The notes beneath the pieces are model-generated. The model was not told the origin of the DNA. It saw only the letters and a list, made by a program, of their open reading frames with translations, and searched no databases. Source: Salinispora pacifica CNR114 (lineage in GTDB: Bacteria; Actinomycetota; Actinomycetes; Mycobacteriales; Micromonosporaceae). Taken from it: a stretch of DNA of 64,000 bases. This document shows positions 1 to 8,485 of this stretch, one piece after another. The translations under genes were made by a program, and so were the position numbers. The first letter of the stretch is position 1. Each line of letters opens with the position of its first letter. The stretch spans positions 186,001 to 250,000 of the forward strand of contig NZ_AZWO01000001.1 of NCBI RefSeq assembly GCF_000514775.1, given 5' to 3'.

Positions 1-60
1 CCGCCCACTGCTGGCCACTGGTTGACCCGCAGCAGAACCGGAAGGGCAACCCGAAAACGG

Positions 61-92
61 ACAGGGCCGGCGGAGTTCGCCGCCGGCCCTGT
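61..92 (-). terminator. Hairpin terminator after sdhB
   Basis: A perfect 12-bp inverted repeat (61-72 with 81-92, 8-nt loop) lies just past the sdhB stop. On the minus strand it is followed by a short T-rich stretch (CCGTTTTCGG). It probably ends the sdhCAB transcript. The first 60 bases hold no gene I can support. Confidence 0.6.
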
Positions 93-109
93 CATCGTTG
101 CTGCCGTGT

Positions 110-1210
110 TCAGTGCTTGTCCTGCTCCGGGTGGGCGTAGTTCAGGTGCTCCGGCGGCAGCGGGAAACTCACGTCCTCGCCGAACGGCGACGGTGCGGCC
201 GGTCGGTCGAAGGTGAGCTCGGTCAGTGGCAGCTTGCCGGTCTCGTCAAGTGTCGGGGCGGTCGGCTTCGGCACCTCGCGGTGCCAGTTGACACCCGCCT
301 GCGCCTGCGCCTCGGCCTCCGGGTCGTGCGAGGCTCCCGCGTGCGAGTGGAACCCTGGCGGGCCGGCCGCGGGGGTGCGCACGGCGCCCGGGGAGTGCTC
401 GCTGGTCACGCTGGTCTGAGGCACCTGACCCCTCCGGAAGATCTTGTTACCGAGCCAAACAAGAGGATCATACTTCCGGTCGACTACCCGCTCCTTCATG
501 GGGATAATCCCGTTGTCGGTGATCTTGATGTGCTCGGGGCAGACCTCGGTGCAGCACTTGGTGATGTTGCAGTAGCCCAAGCCCTGTTCGGCCTGCGCGT
601 ACTCCTTGCGGTCGTCCCGCGCGTCCAGCGGGTGCATGTCCAATTCGGCGGCCCGAATGAAGTACCGCGGCCCGGCGAAGGCGGGCTTGTTCTCCTCATG
701 GTCCCGGATCACGTGACAGACCGTCTGGCAGAGGAAGCACTCGATGCACTTGCGGAACTCCTGCGAGCGCTCGACGTCGACCTGCTGCATCCGGTAGTCG
801 CCCGGGGTGACACCGGGGGGCGGTGCGAAGGCAGGCGTCTCCCGGGCCTTCTCATAGTTGAACGAGACATCGGTGACCAGGTCCCGAACGATCGGGAACG
901 TCCGTAGCGGCGTGACCGAGATCGTCTCATCCGCGGTGAAGGTCGACATTCGGGTCATACAGGCCAGTTTCGGTTTGCCGTTGATCTCCACCGAGCAGGA
1001 GCCGCACTTGCCGGCCTTGCAGTTCCAGCGGCAGGCGAGGTCCGGCGCCTCGGTGCTCTGCAGTCGGTGGATGATGTCGAGGACGACCTCGCCCTCCTTC
1101 ACCTCGACCAGGTATTCCTTCAGGTCGCCGCCGGTCTCGTCGCCCCGCCAGATGCGGAACTGTCGCTTCGTGGCCGGTGCGCCGGCCGCCTGGCTCTTCT
1201 CAGTTCCCAT
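110..1210 (-). CDS. sdhB: Succinate dehydrogenase iron-sulfur subunit
   Basis: Electron-transfer subunit of succinate:menaquinone oxidoreductase on the cytoplasmic face of the membrane, passing electrons from SdhA flavin to the membrane anchor. A [2Fe-2S] motif is visible at Cys64, 69, 72 and 84 (WNCKAGKCGSC). The [4Fe-4S]/[3Fe-4S] ligands are at Cys155, 158, 161 and 165 and near Cys214-224 (CNITKCCTEVC). Last gene of sdhC-sdhA-sdhB; only 3 nt separate it from sdhA. The protein is 366 residues, whereas the family is usually about 240-260. The extra is a Pro/Ala/His/Glu-rich tail from about residue 262 with no recognisable fold. Function is secure; the tail is unexplained. Confidence 0.95.
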   Translation of the reverse strand: MGTEKSQAAGAPATKRQFRIWRGDETGGDLKEYLVEVKEGEVVLDIIHRLQSTEAPDLACRWNCKAGKCGSCSVEINGKPKLACMTRMSTFTADETISVTPLRTFPIVRDLVTDVSFNYEKARETPAFAPPPGVTPGDYRMQQVDVERSQEFRKCIECFLCQTVCHVIRDHEENKPAFAGPRYFIRAAELDMHPLDARDDRKEYAQAEQGLGYCNITKCCTEVCPEHIKITDNGIIPMKERVVDRKYDPLVWLGNKIFRRGQVPQTSVTSEHSPGAVRTPAAGPPGFHSHAGASHDPEAEAQAQAGVNWHREVPKPTAPTLDETGKLPLTELTFDRPAAPSPFGEDVSFPLPPEHLNYAHPEQDKH

Positions 1211-1213
1211 TCC

Positions 1214-3127
1214 TCAGCGCTCCTCCTCGGTGAGGGCGTCGAACTCCGCCAGTTCCTCGTCGGTCAGGTACTTGGCCAACTCCGCGCGGTCGAAGAGCGC
1301 GAACAGCTCCGGCCGCATCCGCGGTAGCGGCTTGCGGTCCAGGTGCACGATGTCGCCCTCCAGGGAGCAGACCTGGTTGACCCGTCGCCAGGCCGGGTCC
1401 ATCGTCGGATGATCCTCACGGGTGTGGCCGCCCCGCGACTCCCGCCGCTCCAGCGCTGCCTTCGCGGTGCACTCGGAGACCACCAGCATGTTGCGGAGAT
1501 CCAGGGCGAGGTGCCAGCCCGGGTTGTAGCGCCGACCGCCCGCCGCGCTCACCTTCGCCACGCGTTCGCGAAGCTCGCCGAGTCGGGCCAGCGCGTCAAC
1601 CAGCTCGCCCTCCCGACGAATGATGCCGACCAGGTCGCCCATCACCGCCTGGAGATCCTGCTGCAGGACGTACGGGCTCTCGCCGGTGTCCCGCTGCAAC
1701 GGGGCCAGGGCCGTCTCCACCGCGGTCTCCACCGCCGGCACCGGGACCCGGGGCCGGGATGCCAACCCGTCGGCGTACGAGGCGGCGTGCCCGCCCGCCC
1801 GCTTGCCGAAGACCAGCAGGTCCGACAGGGAGTTACCGCCGAGCCGGTTGGAGCCGTGCATACCGCCGGAAACCTCACCCGCGGCGAACAGCCCGCGGAC
1901 ATGGCCGAGGGCCGCACCGGAGTCGGGGTCGACCTCCACGCCACCCATCACGTAGTGACAGGTCGGACCGACCTCCATCGGCTCCCGGGTGATGTCGACA
2001 TCGGCCAGCTCCTTGAACTGGTGGTACATCGACGGGAGGCGACGGCGAATCTCCTCCGCCGGCAGCCGGGAGGCGATGTCCAGGTAGACGCCGCCAGCAG
2101 GGGTGCCCCGGCCCGCCTTGACCTCGCTGTTGATGGCCCGGGCCACCTCGTCGCGCGGCAGCAGCTCCGGTGGCCGCCGGTTGTTGTCCGGGTCCTCGTA
2201 CCAGCGGTCCGCCTCGGCCGCACTGTCGGCGTACTGCTTTCGGAACACATCCGGCACGTAGTCGAACATGAACCGCTTGCCCTCGGAGTTCTTCAGGATC
2301 CCGCCGTCCCCGCGGACCGACTCGGTGACCAGGATGCCCTTCACCGAGGGCGGCCAGACCATGCCGGTCGGATGGAACTGGAGAAACTCCATGTTGATCA
2401 GCGTCGCCCCGGCGCGCAGCGCCAGCGCGTGGCCGTCCCCGGTGTACTCCCAGGAGTTCGAGGTGACCTTGTACGAGCGGCCGACCCCACCGGTGGCCAG
2501 CACCACGGCCGGCGCCTCGAAGAGAATGAACTCGCCCGACTCCCGGTAGTAGCCGAAGGCGCCGGCGACCCGGTCGCCGTCGAGCAGCAGCTCGGTGATG
2601 GTGGTCTCGGCGAACACCCGGATCCGGGCGTCGTACGAGCCGTGCTCGCGCCGATCTTCCTGCTGGAGCGAGACGATCTTCTGCTGGAGGGTACGGATCA
2701 GCTCCAGGCCGGTGCGGTCGCCCACGTGCGCGAGGCGCGGGTACTCGTGCCCGCCGAAGTTGCGCTGGGAGATCCTCCCGTCCTTCGTCCGGTCGAAGAG
2801 GGCGCCGTAGGTCTCCAGCTCCCAGATTCGCTGCGGCGACTCCTTCGCGTGCAGCTCGGCCATGCGGAAGTTGTTCAGGAACTTGCCGCCGCGCATGGTG
2901 TCGCGGAAGTGCACCTGCCAGCTGTCCCGGCTGTTCACGTTCCCCATCGCGGCGGCGGCGCCGCCCTCGGCCATCACCGTGTGCGCCTTGCCGAAGAGCG
3001 ACTTCGAGATGATCGCGGTCTTCTTGCCGGCCAGCCGGGCTTCGATCGCCGCCCGCAGCCCGGCGCCGCCGGCGCCGATAACGACGACGTCGTAGTGGTG
3101 TCGTTCGATTCGCGTGGTAGTGGTCAT
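1214..3127 (-). CDS. sdhA: Succinate dehydrogenase flavoprotein subunit
   Basis: Catalytic subunit that oxidises succinate to fumarate. The Rossmann FAD motif GAGGAG lies at residues 18-23. The flavin-linked histidine is expected at His49 in GKAHTVMAEGG. At 637 residues it is close to mycobacterial Sdh1 SdhA. It starts with ATG 12 nt after sdhC and ends 3 nt before sdhB, so the three genes are one operon. A fumarate reductase role cannot be excluded from sequence, because the two families share the fold. The SdhC type favours the Sdh1-like dehydrogenase. Confidence 0.96.
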   Translation of the reverse strand: MTTTTRIERHHYDVVVIGAGGAGLRAAIEARLAGKKTAIISKSLFGKAHTVMAEGGAAAAMGNVNSRDSWQVHFRDTMRGGKFLNNFRMAELHAKESPQRIWELETYGALFDRTKDGRISQRNFGGHEYPRLAHVGDRTGLELIRTLQQKIVSLQQEDRREHGSYDARIRVFAETTITELLLDGDRVAGAFGYYRESGEFILFEAPAVVLATGGVGRSYKVTSNSWEYTGDGHALALRAGATLINMEFLQFHPTGMVWPPSVKGILVTESVRGDGGILKNSEGKRFMFDYVPDVFRKQYADSAAEADRWYEDPDNNRRPPELLPRDEVARAINSEVKAGRGTPAGGVYLDIASRLPAEEIRRRLPSMYHQFKELADVDITREPMEVGPTCHYVMGGVEVDPDSGAALGHVRGLFAAGEVSGGMHGSNRLGGNSLSDLLVFGKRAGGHAASYADGLASRPRVPVPAVETAVETALAPLQRDTGESPYVLQQDLQAVMGDLVGIIRREGELVDALARLGELRERVAKVSAAGGRRYNPGWHLALDLRNMLVVSECTAKAALERRESRGGHTREDHPTMDPAWRRVNQVCSLEGDIVHLDRKPLPRMRPELFALFDRAELAKYLTDEELAEFDALTEEER

Positions 3128-3139
3128 GTCGGGGGCCCT

Positions 3140-3958
3140 CTAGTTGATGAACCGCAGGTCGGTGAACCAGCCGGCGGAGACGGCCATGATGTAGAAGTCG
3201 GTGAAGAGCACCGTGAACAGCGACACCATGGCGAACGTGCCGTGTCGGACGTTCAGCTTCGAGACCAACGTCCAGAAGCGGTACCGCACCGGGTTCCGGG
3301 AGAAGTGCTTCAGTCGCCCACCCATCACGTGCCGGCAGGCGTGGCAGGAGAGCGTGTAGCCGGCCAGCGCGACGATGTTGACCAGGATGATCAACGTGCC
3401 CAGACCGACCCCGAAGGCTCCGTCGGGCCCGCGGAACGCGAGGAACGCGTCGTAGATGTTGATCAGCAGGACCACGAAGGCCAGGTAGAAGAAGTACCGG
3501 TGCCAGTTCATGACAAACAGCGGAAACCGGGTCTCCCCGGTGTACTTCTGGTGTGGCTCGGTCACCGCGCAGGCCGGCGGGGACGCCCACAACGAGCGGT
3601 AGCCCGCCTTGCGGTAGTAGTAGCAGGTCACCCGGAACCCGGCGACGATCGGGAAGGCGACGATGCCGAGTGGGAGGAAGAAGGGGAACTCCCCGAACGG
3701 GGTGCCGAAGTGCGACGAGCCGGGTACGCACGAGTCGGTCAGACACGGCGAGTACAGCGGCGTGAGGTAGTGGTAGTCCTCCACGTAGTACCACTTCGCC
3801 ATGAAGACGCGGATTGTCGAATAGACGATGAAGAAGAGCAGGATCGCGGCGATGCCGACGGGCTGCACCCACCAGCGGTCGGTACGCAACGTTCGCGCCG
3901 CGATGGCGGCACGTGGACGCGCGCCCGGTCCTCCCGGCCTCGTTGCCGTTGATGTCAT
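3140..3958 (-). CDS. sdhC: Succinate dehydrogenase membrane anchor, Sdh1 type
   Basis: Single 272-residue membrane anchor with about five transmembrane segments (roughly 32-54, 92-110, 150-172, 186-206 and 240-262). It matches the long anchor of mycobacterial Sdh1 rather than the paired SdhC/SdhD of other bacteria. Conserved-looking Cys/His clusters occur in TCYYYR (Cys112), PPAC (Cys130) and SCHACRH (Cys205, His206, Cys208, His210). In the mycobacterial Sdh1 structure the anchor holds a membrane-embedded Rieske-type cluster, and these are candidate ligands here by inference. First gene of the operon; the promoter should lie in the 243-nt gap before tldE. Confidence 0.88.
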   Translation of the reverse strand: MTSTATRPGGPGARPRAAIAARTLRTDRWWVQPVGIAAILLFFIVYSTIRVFMAKWYYVEDYHYLTPLYSPCLTDSCVPGSSHFGTPFGEFPFFLPLGIVAFPIVAGFRVTCYYYRKAGYRSLWASPPACAVTEPHQKYTGETRFPLFVMNWHRYFFYLAFVVLLINIYDAFLAFRGPDGAFGVGLGTLIILVNIVALAGYTLSCHACRHVMGGRLKHFSRNPVRYRFWTLVSKLNVRHGTFAMVSLFTVLFTDFYIMAVSAGWFTDLRFIN

Positions 3959-4201
3959 TCCAGTCGTCTCCCTGACGGGCCCCGGATGGGCGGCGGATCA
4001 AGTTCGGTAGGCAACCAGGCCGCACCCGCTTGCCAACGTCATGCGCACACCAACGACCGCGCCGGAGAAACGGCGCAGCTAGGTGACACACGTTACGCCG
4101 ATCTTTGCGGGCCGTCCGCGCAAGGCAGTGTCCCGTGTGTCCCCGTTCTTGAAAAGGCCTGTCAGTGCATCGAGGCCCATCCGTTCGTTCGACGGCGCCG
4201 G

Positions 4202-5611
4202 TCAGCCGGAGGCCCCGCCGGTGAAGTTCCACCCGGCGAGGCGCAGCGCCGGTGCCTCCCACCAGACCCCGTCCACCCGGTCCGGCTGGCGGGCCGGCGT
4301 GTGCCCGACGCCGAGTACCGCCCCGGGACGGAGTGCGCGCGGGTAGGACTCGGTGAACCGGAGGTCGCGTACCGCCCGAGTCACCACGCCCCCCTCCACC
4401 AGCCACACCCCGTTGCGGGTGAGGCCCGTGCTGACCAGGCTCTTCGGGTCGAGGATCCGGGTGTACCAGAAGTCGCTGACCAGCAGACCGCGGCGGACGC
4501 CGGCGAGCAGCGCGGCGGTGTCCGGGTCGACGACCGCCGCGGTGCGGGCGTCGCCGGACCCGGGCTGCCGCACCTCGGCCGAGGTGGCGGTGAGGCGCAG
4601 GTTGCGGGGGACCGGGCCCCAGGCGGCGCCGCCGGGGACGGCGTGCCCGGTTGAGGGGACACCGGCCAGGGCGGCGGTGCGCCGATCGTGTGCGACGGCA
4701 GCGGTCACGCCCGCGTCCACCAGGGTCAACGCCGCCCGCCGAGTGCCCTCCACGTCGAACGGCGGACCGGACCGGTCGAGTGGGTCGTCCACCAGGGTCA
4801 CCATCGGGTCGAACTGGGCCGTGCCGGGCTCGACGAAGGACTGGCCCTCGTGGTGCCGCTTGCCGTTGAAGCCGTAGGCGGAGAGGTGCTGGAGCAGGTC
4901 GGCGACGGCGGCCGGCTCCAGCACCACCTCGTACCGGCCAGGCGGCAGCTCGACGGGGTCGGTAGCCGCCCGAGCCTTGCCGGCGGCGCGGGCGCCGAGG
5001 ACGGAACCGTCCAGGTCGGCGAGGCGGTCGGCGGCCAGCCGGGCCACCCCGTCCGCGCCACCGCTGCGGGCGATGCCGTCCATCGCCGCCTCGGCGATCT
5101 GGCCCCGGACCGAGTGGCCGGCCGAGTTGGCGAACGCCGACGAACGGTGCGCCGTGCGGCAGTAGCCGGCCGTCTCCAGCCCGTCGGCCGCCGCCACGAA
5201 GGCGCGGACCCGCTCGGCCCGATCACCCGGCTCCGCGTACGCGGTCGCCTCGTCCACCGGGGCCCCCGGCGGAATCGGGGTAGGTGGGGTGAGCCCCGGC
5301 CAGGCCGGGTCGAGTGGACCGAGTCGTACCGCCGCCAGGGTGCGCTCGACGAGTTCCCGCAGCCCGTCCGAAGTGCCGACGCTGCCACTGCTGGCGACGG
5401 TCCGCCCGGCGAGGTGCAGCCGCAGCCGTACGGTGTGGTGGGTTTCGCCGACGTTCTGGTGAATGAACGAGTTGGCGAACCGGGTCAGCGCCAGCTCGGC
5501 CCGGGTAACCGTCGCCTCCGCCGAGGCGGCCGGCCCGGCCAGCCGGTGGACCAGCTCGATCACCTGGCCGGCCACGTCCAGCTCGGACCTCGGCCGGATC
5601 GTCGCCCTCAC
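4202..5611 (-). CDS. tldE: TldE/PmbA-family metalloprotease partner
   Basis: Non-catalytic half of the TldD/TldE peptidase, which in other bacteria degrades unfolded peptides and matures some modified peptides. The 469-residue protein has the PmbA fold signature and lacks the HExxxH zinc motif of TldD, as expected. I start it at GTG 5611, because that GTG overlaps the tldD stop by 4 nt (GTGA), which suggests translational coupling. The reading frame stays open much further upstream, but that part is a shadow of tldD. Third gene of araC-tldD-tldE. Confidence 0.9.
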   Translation of the reverse strand: MRATIRPRSELDVAGQVIELVHRLAGPAASAEATVTRAELALTRFANSFIHQNVGETHHTVRLRLHLAGRTVASSGSVGTSDGLRELVERTLAAVRLGPLDPAWPGLTPPTPIPPGAPVDEATAYAEPGDRAERVRAFVAAADGLETAGYCRTAHRSSAFANSAGHSVRGQIAEAAMDGIARSGGADGVARLAADRLADLDGSVLGARAAGKARAATDPVELPPGRYEVVLEPAAVADLLQHLSAYGFNGKRHHEGQSFVEPGTAQFDPMVTLVDDPLDRSGPPFDVEGTRRAALTLVDAGVTAAVAHDRRTAALAGVPSTGHAVPGGAAWGPVPRNLRLTATSAEVRQPGSGDARTAAVVDPDTAALLAGVRRGLLVSDFWYTRILDPKSLVSTGLTRNGVWLVEGGVVTRAVRDLRFTESYPRALRPGAVLGVGHTPARQPDRVDGVWWEAPALRLAGWNFTGGASG

Positions 5612-7044
5612 GCGCGCACCCCCACCCGGGTGCCGCGGAAGCGGGCGGGTGCGGCCGGATGGCCGGTGTGCCCCACCTGCCCTGGTTGACCCTTGCCGCA
5701 GTTGGGTGTTCCCCAGGCGACCGTCTCGCCGGAGAGCATGTCCATCGAACGCCAGAAGAGCGGGCTGATCCCGGTGTACGTGGGATTGCGCAGCATTCGG
5801 CCCCGCTTCCCCTTCTTGATCTCCCAGCCGACCTCGCAGCCGAACTGGAAGTTGAGCCGTTTGTCGTCGATGGACCAGGACCGGTTGATGTCCATCAACA
5901 CCCCCTCGTCGGTGGCGGCGATGATCTCGTCCAGGCTGTGTGGACCGGGCTCCAGCCCGACATTGGTCATTCGCACCATCGGCAGCCGGGCCCAGCCATC
6001 CGCCCGGACGCTGCCGCCGTAGTCCAGGCCCGCGACGGCGGCCGAGTCGCGGCCCGCGAGCACGCCCACCCAGCGCCCCTCCCGTACGGCGTCCCGGCGG
6101 ACCGCCGGGGAACCCTCGTCGTCGTAGCCGAAGCTGCCCAGCGCCCCAGGAAGCGTCGGGTCGATGGTGATGGTCATCAGCTCCGAGCCGTACCGCAGCG
6201 AGCCGAGCTGGGCCAGCTCCAGCCAGGAGGTACCAGCGAAGGCCGCCTCCCAGCCGAGGATCCGATCCAGTTCGATGGCGTGCCCGACCGACTCGTGGAT
6301 CTGGAGGGCGAGCTGCTCGCCACCGAGGATCAGGTCGGTCTCGCCGGCGGGGCAGGCCGGTGCGGTGAGTAGGGCCCGGGACTCCTCGGCCATTCGTGCC
6401 GCGTGCGCGGTCAGGTCGAGCGAGTCGACCAGTTCCCACCCGCTGGTGCCGTACTGGCCCCGGTAGCTCGGGTACGACCGGCGCTGGGTCTCTCCGGCGC
6501 CGATCGAGGTAGCCGAGATGCCCCCGCCGCATTCGCGGATGCGCTGGTCGATCCGGTGGCCCTCGCTGGAGACGAACCACTTCGTGGTGTCCCAGATCTG
6601 GTAGAGGCCCTCGGCGAGGTCGGCGCCGTGCTCGGCCATCAGCCGGGTCGCCTCGACCAGCAGGTCGCCCTTGGCCGACAGCGGCACGCCGAGCGGATCC
6701 ACCGCGCAGGTCGAGGCCCAGCTCGCGGTGACCGGCTGGGCCGGGATCGGATCGATCGGCGGGCCCGGGACGCGGGCACTGGCCGCGGCGATCCGCGTCG
6801 CCCGCCGGCCGGCGTCGCGGGCGGCGGGGTCGGACAGGTCGGGGACGGCGTGGAAGCCCCAGCTCGACCCGACCAGTGCCCGGACGCCCAGCCCGACACT
6901 CTCGTCCTGGGTCAGCTCCTCGATGTCGCCGTTGCGGGCCGTCATGGACTCGTAGCGCCGGTGCATCACCCGGGCATCCGCGTACCGGGCGCCCGCGTCG
7001 AGGGCGGCTTGGACAGCGGTGGAGGCCGCATCGAACTCGGTCAT
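5608..7044 (-). CDS. tldD: TldD-family zinc metalloprotease
   Basis: Catalytic subunit of the TldD/TldE heterodimer, 478 residues. The zinc motif HESVGH (His250, Glu251, His255) is plain, in the context QIHESVGHAIELDRI. The ATG start overlaps the stop of the upstream AraC gene by 4 nt (ATGA), and its stop overlaps tldE in the same way. The three genes are therefore very likely one coupled transcript. Known substrates in Enterobacteria are CcdA and microcin B17 precursor; no substrate is evident here. Confidence 0.94.
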   Translation of the reverse strand: MTEFDAASTAVQAALDAGARYADARVMHRRYESMTARNGDIEELTQDESVGLGVRALVGSSWGFHAVPDLSDPAARDAGRRATRIAAASARVPGPPIDPIPAQPVTASWASTCAVDPLGVPLSAKGDLLVEATRLMAEHGADLAEGLYQIWDTTKWFVSSEGHRIDQRIRECGGGISATSIGAGETQRRSYPSYRGQYGTSGWELVDSLDLTAHAARMAEESRALLTAPACPAGETDLILGGEQLALQIHESVGHAIELDRILGWEAAFAGTSWLELAQLGSLRYGSELMTITIDPTLPGALGSFGYDDEGSPAVRRDAVREGRWVGVLAGRDSAAVAGLDYGGSVRADGWARLPMVRMTNVGLEPGPHSLDEIIAATDEGVLMDINRSWSIDDKRLNFQFGCEVGWEIKKGKRGRMLRNPTYTGISPLFWRSMDMLSGETVAWGTPNCGKGQPGQVGHTGHPAAPARFRGTRVGVRA

Positions 7045-7913
7045 AGCTCGACCCTAGGGGAGCCAGCCGCATCCGTCCGCCGTCGGTACGCGCCCGGCGT
7101 GAGACCGAGGACCGACCGGAATTCGTTGGCGAGGTGGGCGTGGTCGCTGTAGCCGAGGTCAGCGGCGACATCGGCCAGGGTCGTCTCCGGATCATCCCGC
7201 AGACGCTGGGCGGCTTCCTGTAGCCGGCGGCGGCGGATCATCGCTGCCGGCGGCAACCCGATGAACCGGGCCGCGAGCCGCTGCACCGATCGGGCGGACA
7301 GACGTAGGTGACGGGCGATATCCTCTACTGTGCGCACCGTCGGATCGGCATCGATGACATCGGCCATCCGGTTGGCTAACAGCGCCTCGTGCCGCGGTGG
7401 CGGCACCGTGTCGGAAAGCCACGTCGCGAACGCGTCCACGGCCTGGCGGTGCCGGGCGGGTGGATCATCCGGCTCGAGCATCGCTCGCCCCACTCGCTCC
7501 CGCAGTGCCGGGAGGTCCAGGAGTTGGTACCGGTCCCGTAGCACCGCCGGTGCGGTGGCGAAGTGGGGCACCGCCGCTGGCCGGAGTAGGGCTCCGACCG
7601 CCCAGCCGGTGCCGGTGAGTTCGCGGTACGAGCTGCCGGTCGTTGGCCCGGCGAGGCCGACCACGGCTGGTTCGACCACGAGATTGCAGGCGGGGAAGGC
7701 GATCAGCTGCTGTCGGGAGGTCTGCCCTGCCGGGAGACACCACTCCGGAATCCAGAACCAGCGCACCAACTGTGCCACCGAATCTGGTGCCGGAAGGCGG
7801 GCGAACGTGGGCAGCCACGCCGGATAGAGGACACCCCGCCGGCTCGCCGTACCCAGCTCGGATTCCTGTCGCGAATCTTCAAGCCCGTGCGTGCTGCGCC
7901 TACCTATGGTCAA
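7041..7913 (-). CDS. AraC-family transcriptional regulator
   Basis: 290 residues with a C-terminal AraC/XylS double helix-turn-helix (about 195-285), including DIARHLRLSARSVQR and LADVAADLGYSDHAHLANEF. The N-terminal part resembles the DUF6597-type sensor domain often found in this subfamily; that is an inference. The only usable start in the open frame is TTG at 7913, with an in-frame stop two codons upstream, so the start is weakly supported. It lies head-to-head with the VOC gene (5 nt between starts) and is coupled to tldD by ATGA, which is unusual for a local regulator. Confidence 0.85.
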   Translation of the reverse strand: MTIGRRSTHGLEDSRQESELGTASRRGVLYPAWLPTFARLPAPDSVAQLVRWFWIPEWCLPAGQTSRQQLIAFPACNLVVEPAVVGLAGPTTGSSYRELTGTGWAVGALLRPAAVPHFATAPAVLRDRYQLLDLPALRERVGRAMLEPDDPPARHRQAVDAFATWLSDTVPPPRHEALLANRMADVIDADPTVRTVEDIARHLRLSARSVQRLAARFIGLPPAAMIRRRRLQEAAQRLRDDPETTLADVAADLGYSDHAHLANEFRSVLGLTPGAYRRRTDAAGSPRVEL

Positions 7914-7918
7914 CTCCT

Positions 7919-8419
7919 ATGACTGATCCGAACCAAGCCGCCGACGGCGAACACACCACGAACGGCACGCCGCACGGAGCTACCAGCCTGACTCCCTTCC
8001 TGGCCATCCCGGACGCCCGCCGGGCCATCGACTTCTACCAGAAAGTCTTCGGTGCGCGGGTGGTTGACGTGACCGAGCTGGGTGGCGTCGTGGCCCACGC
8101 CGTCCTCGACTTCGGCCAGGGGCTGCTGCAGATCGGGGAGCCGATGCCCAAGTATGGGCTCGTCGCGGCACCCGAAGGGGAGCAGGACTGCTACTCCATC
8201 GGCTTCTACTGCCCGGACGTTGACACCGTGGTCGAACGGGCCCAGGCGGCCGGCGCGGTCATCCGGGAAGCCCCGTCCACGTTCGTCTCGGGTGACCGTT
8301 TCGCCAGCATCCGGGACCCGTTCGGCGTACGGTGGTCGGTCCTGACCCGGGTGGAGGACCTCTCCGAGGAGGAGAGCGCGCGACGGATCGCCGACTGGGC
8401 CAGGCAACAGGCGGAGTGA
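7919..8419 (+). CDS. VOC (glyoxalase/bleomycin-resistance) family protein
   Basis: 166 residues with one vicinal-oxygen-chelate domain of the PhnB-like type (LTPFLAIPDARRAIDFYQ near the N-terminus; DPFGVRWSVLTR near the C-terminus). Such proteins include dioxygenases, isomerases and drug-binding proteins; the substrate here is not predictable. ATG 7919 is chosen because the hexamer TATGGT ends 8 nt before it and no Shine-Dalgarno is visible, which suits a leaderless start. It is divergent from the AraC gene, so the two may share control. Confidence 0.8.
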   Translation: MTDPNQAADGEHTTNGTPHGATSLTPFLAIPDARRAIDFYQKVFGARVVDVTELGGVVAHAVLDFGQGLLQIGEPMPKYGLVAAPEGEQDCYSIGFYCPDVDTVVERAQAAGAVIREAPSTFVSGDRFASIRDPFGVRWSVLTRVEDLSEEESARRIADWARQQAE

Positions 8420-8485
8420 CCGGCGCGGGCAACGGGCGGCACCGCGCGGGTTGACCCGATTCTCCGTACCCGCCGGGGGTGGTGC

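Noticed and set aside
1343..3952. 869-codon plus-strand ORF opposite sdhA and sdhC
   Set aside because: High-GC shadow of real genes, low-complexity His/Arg/Gly composition, no motif.
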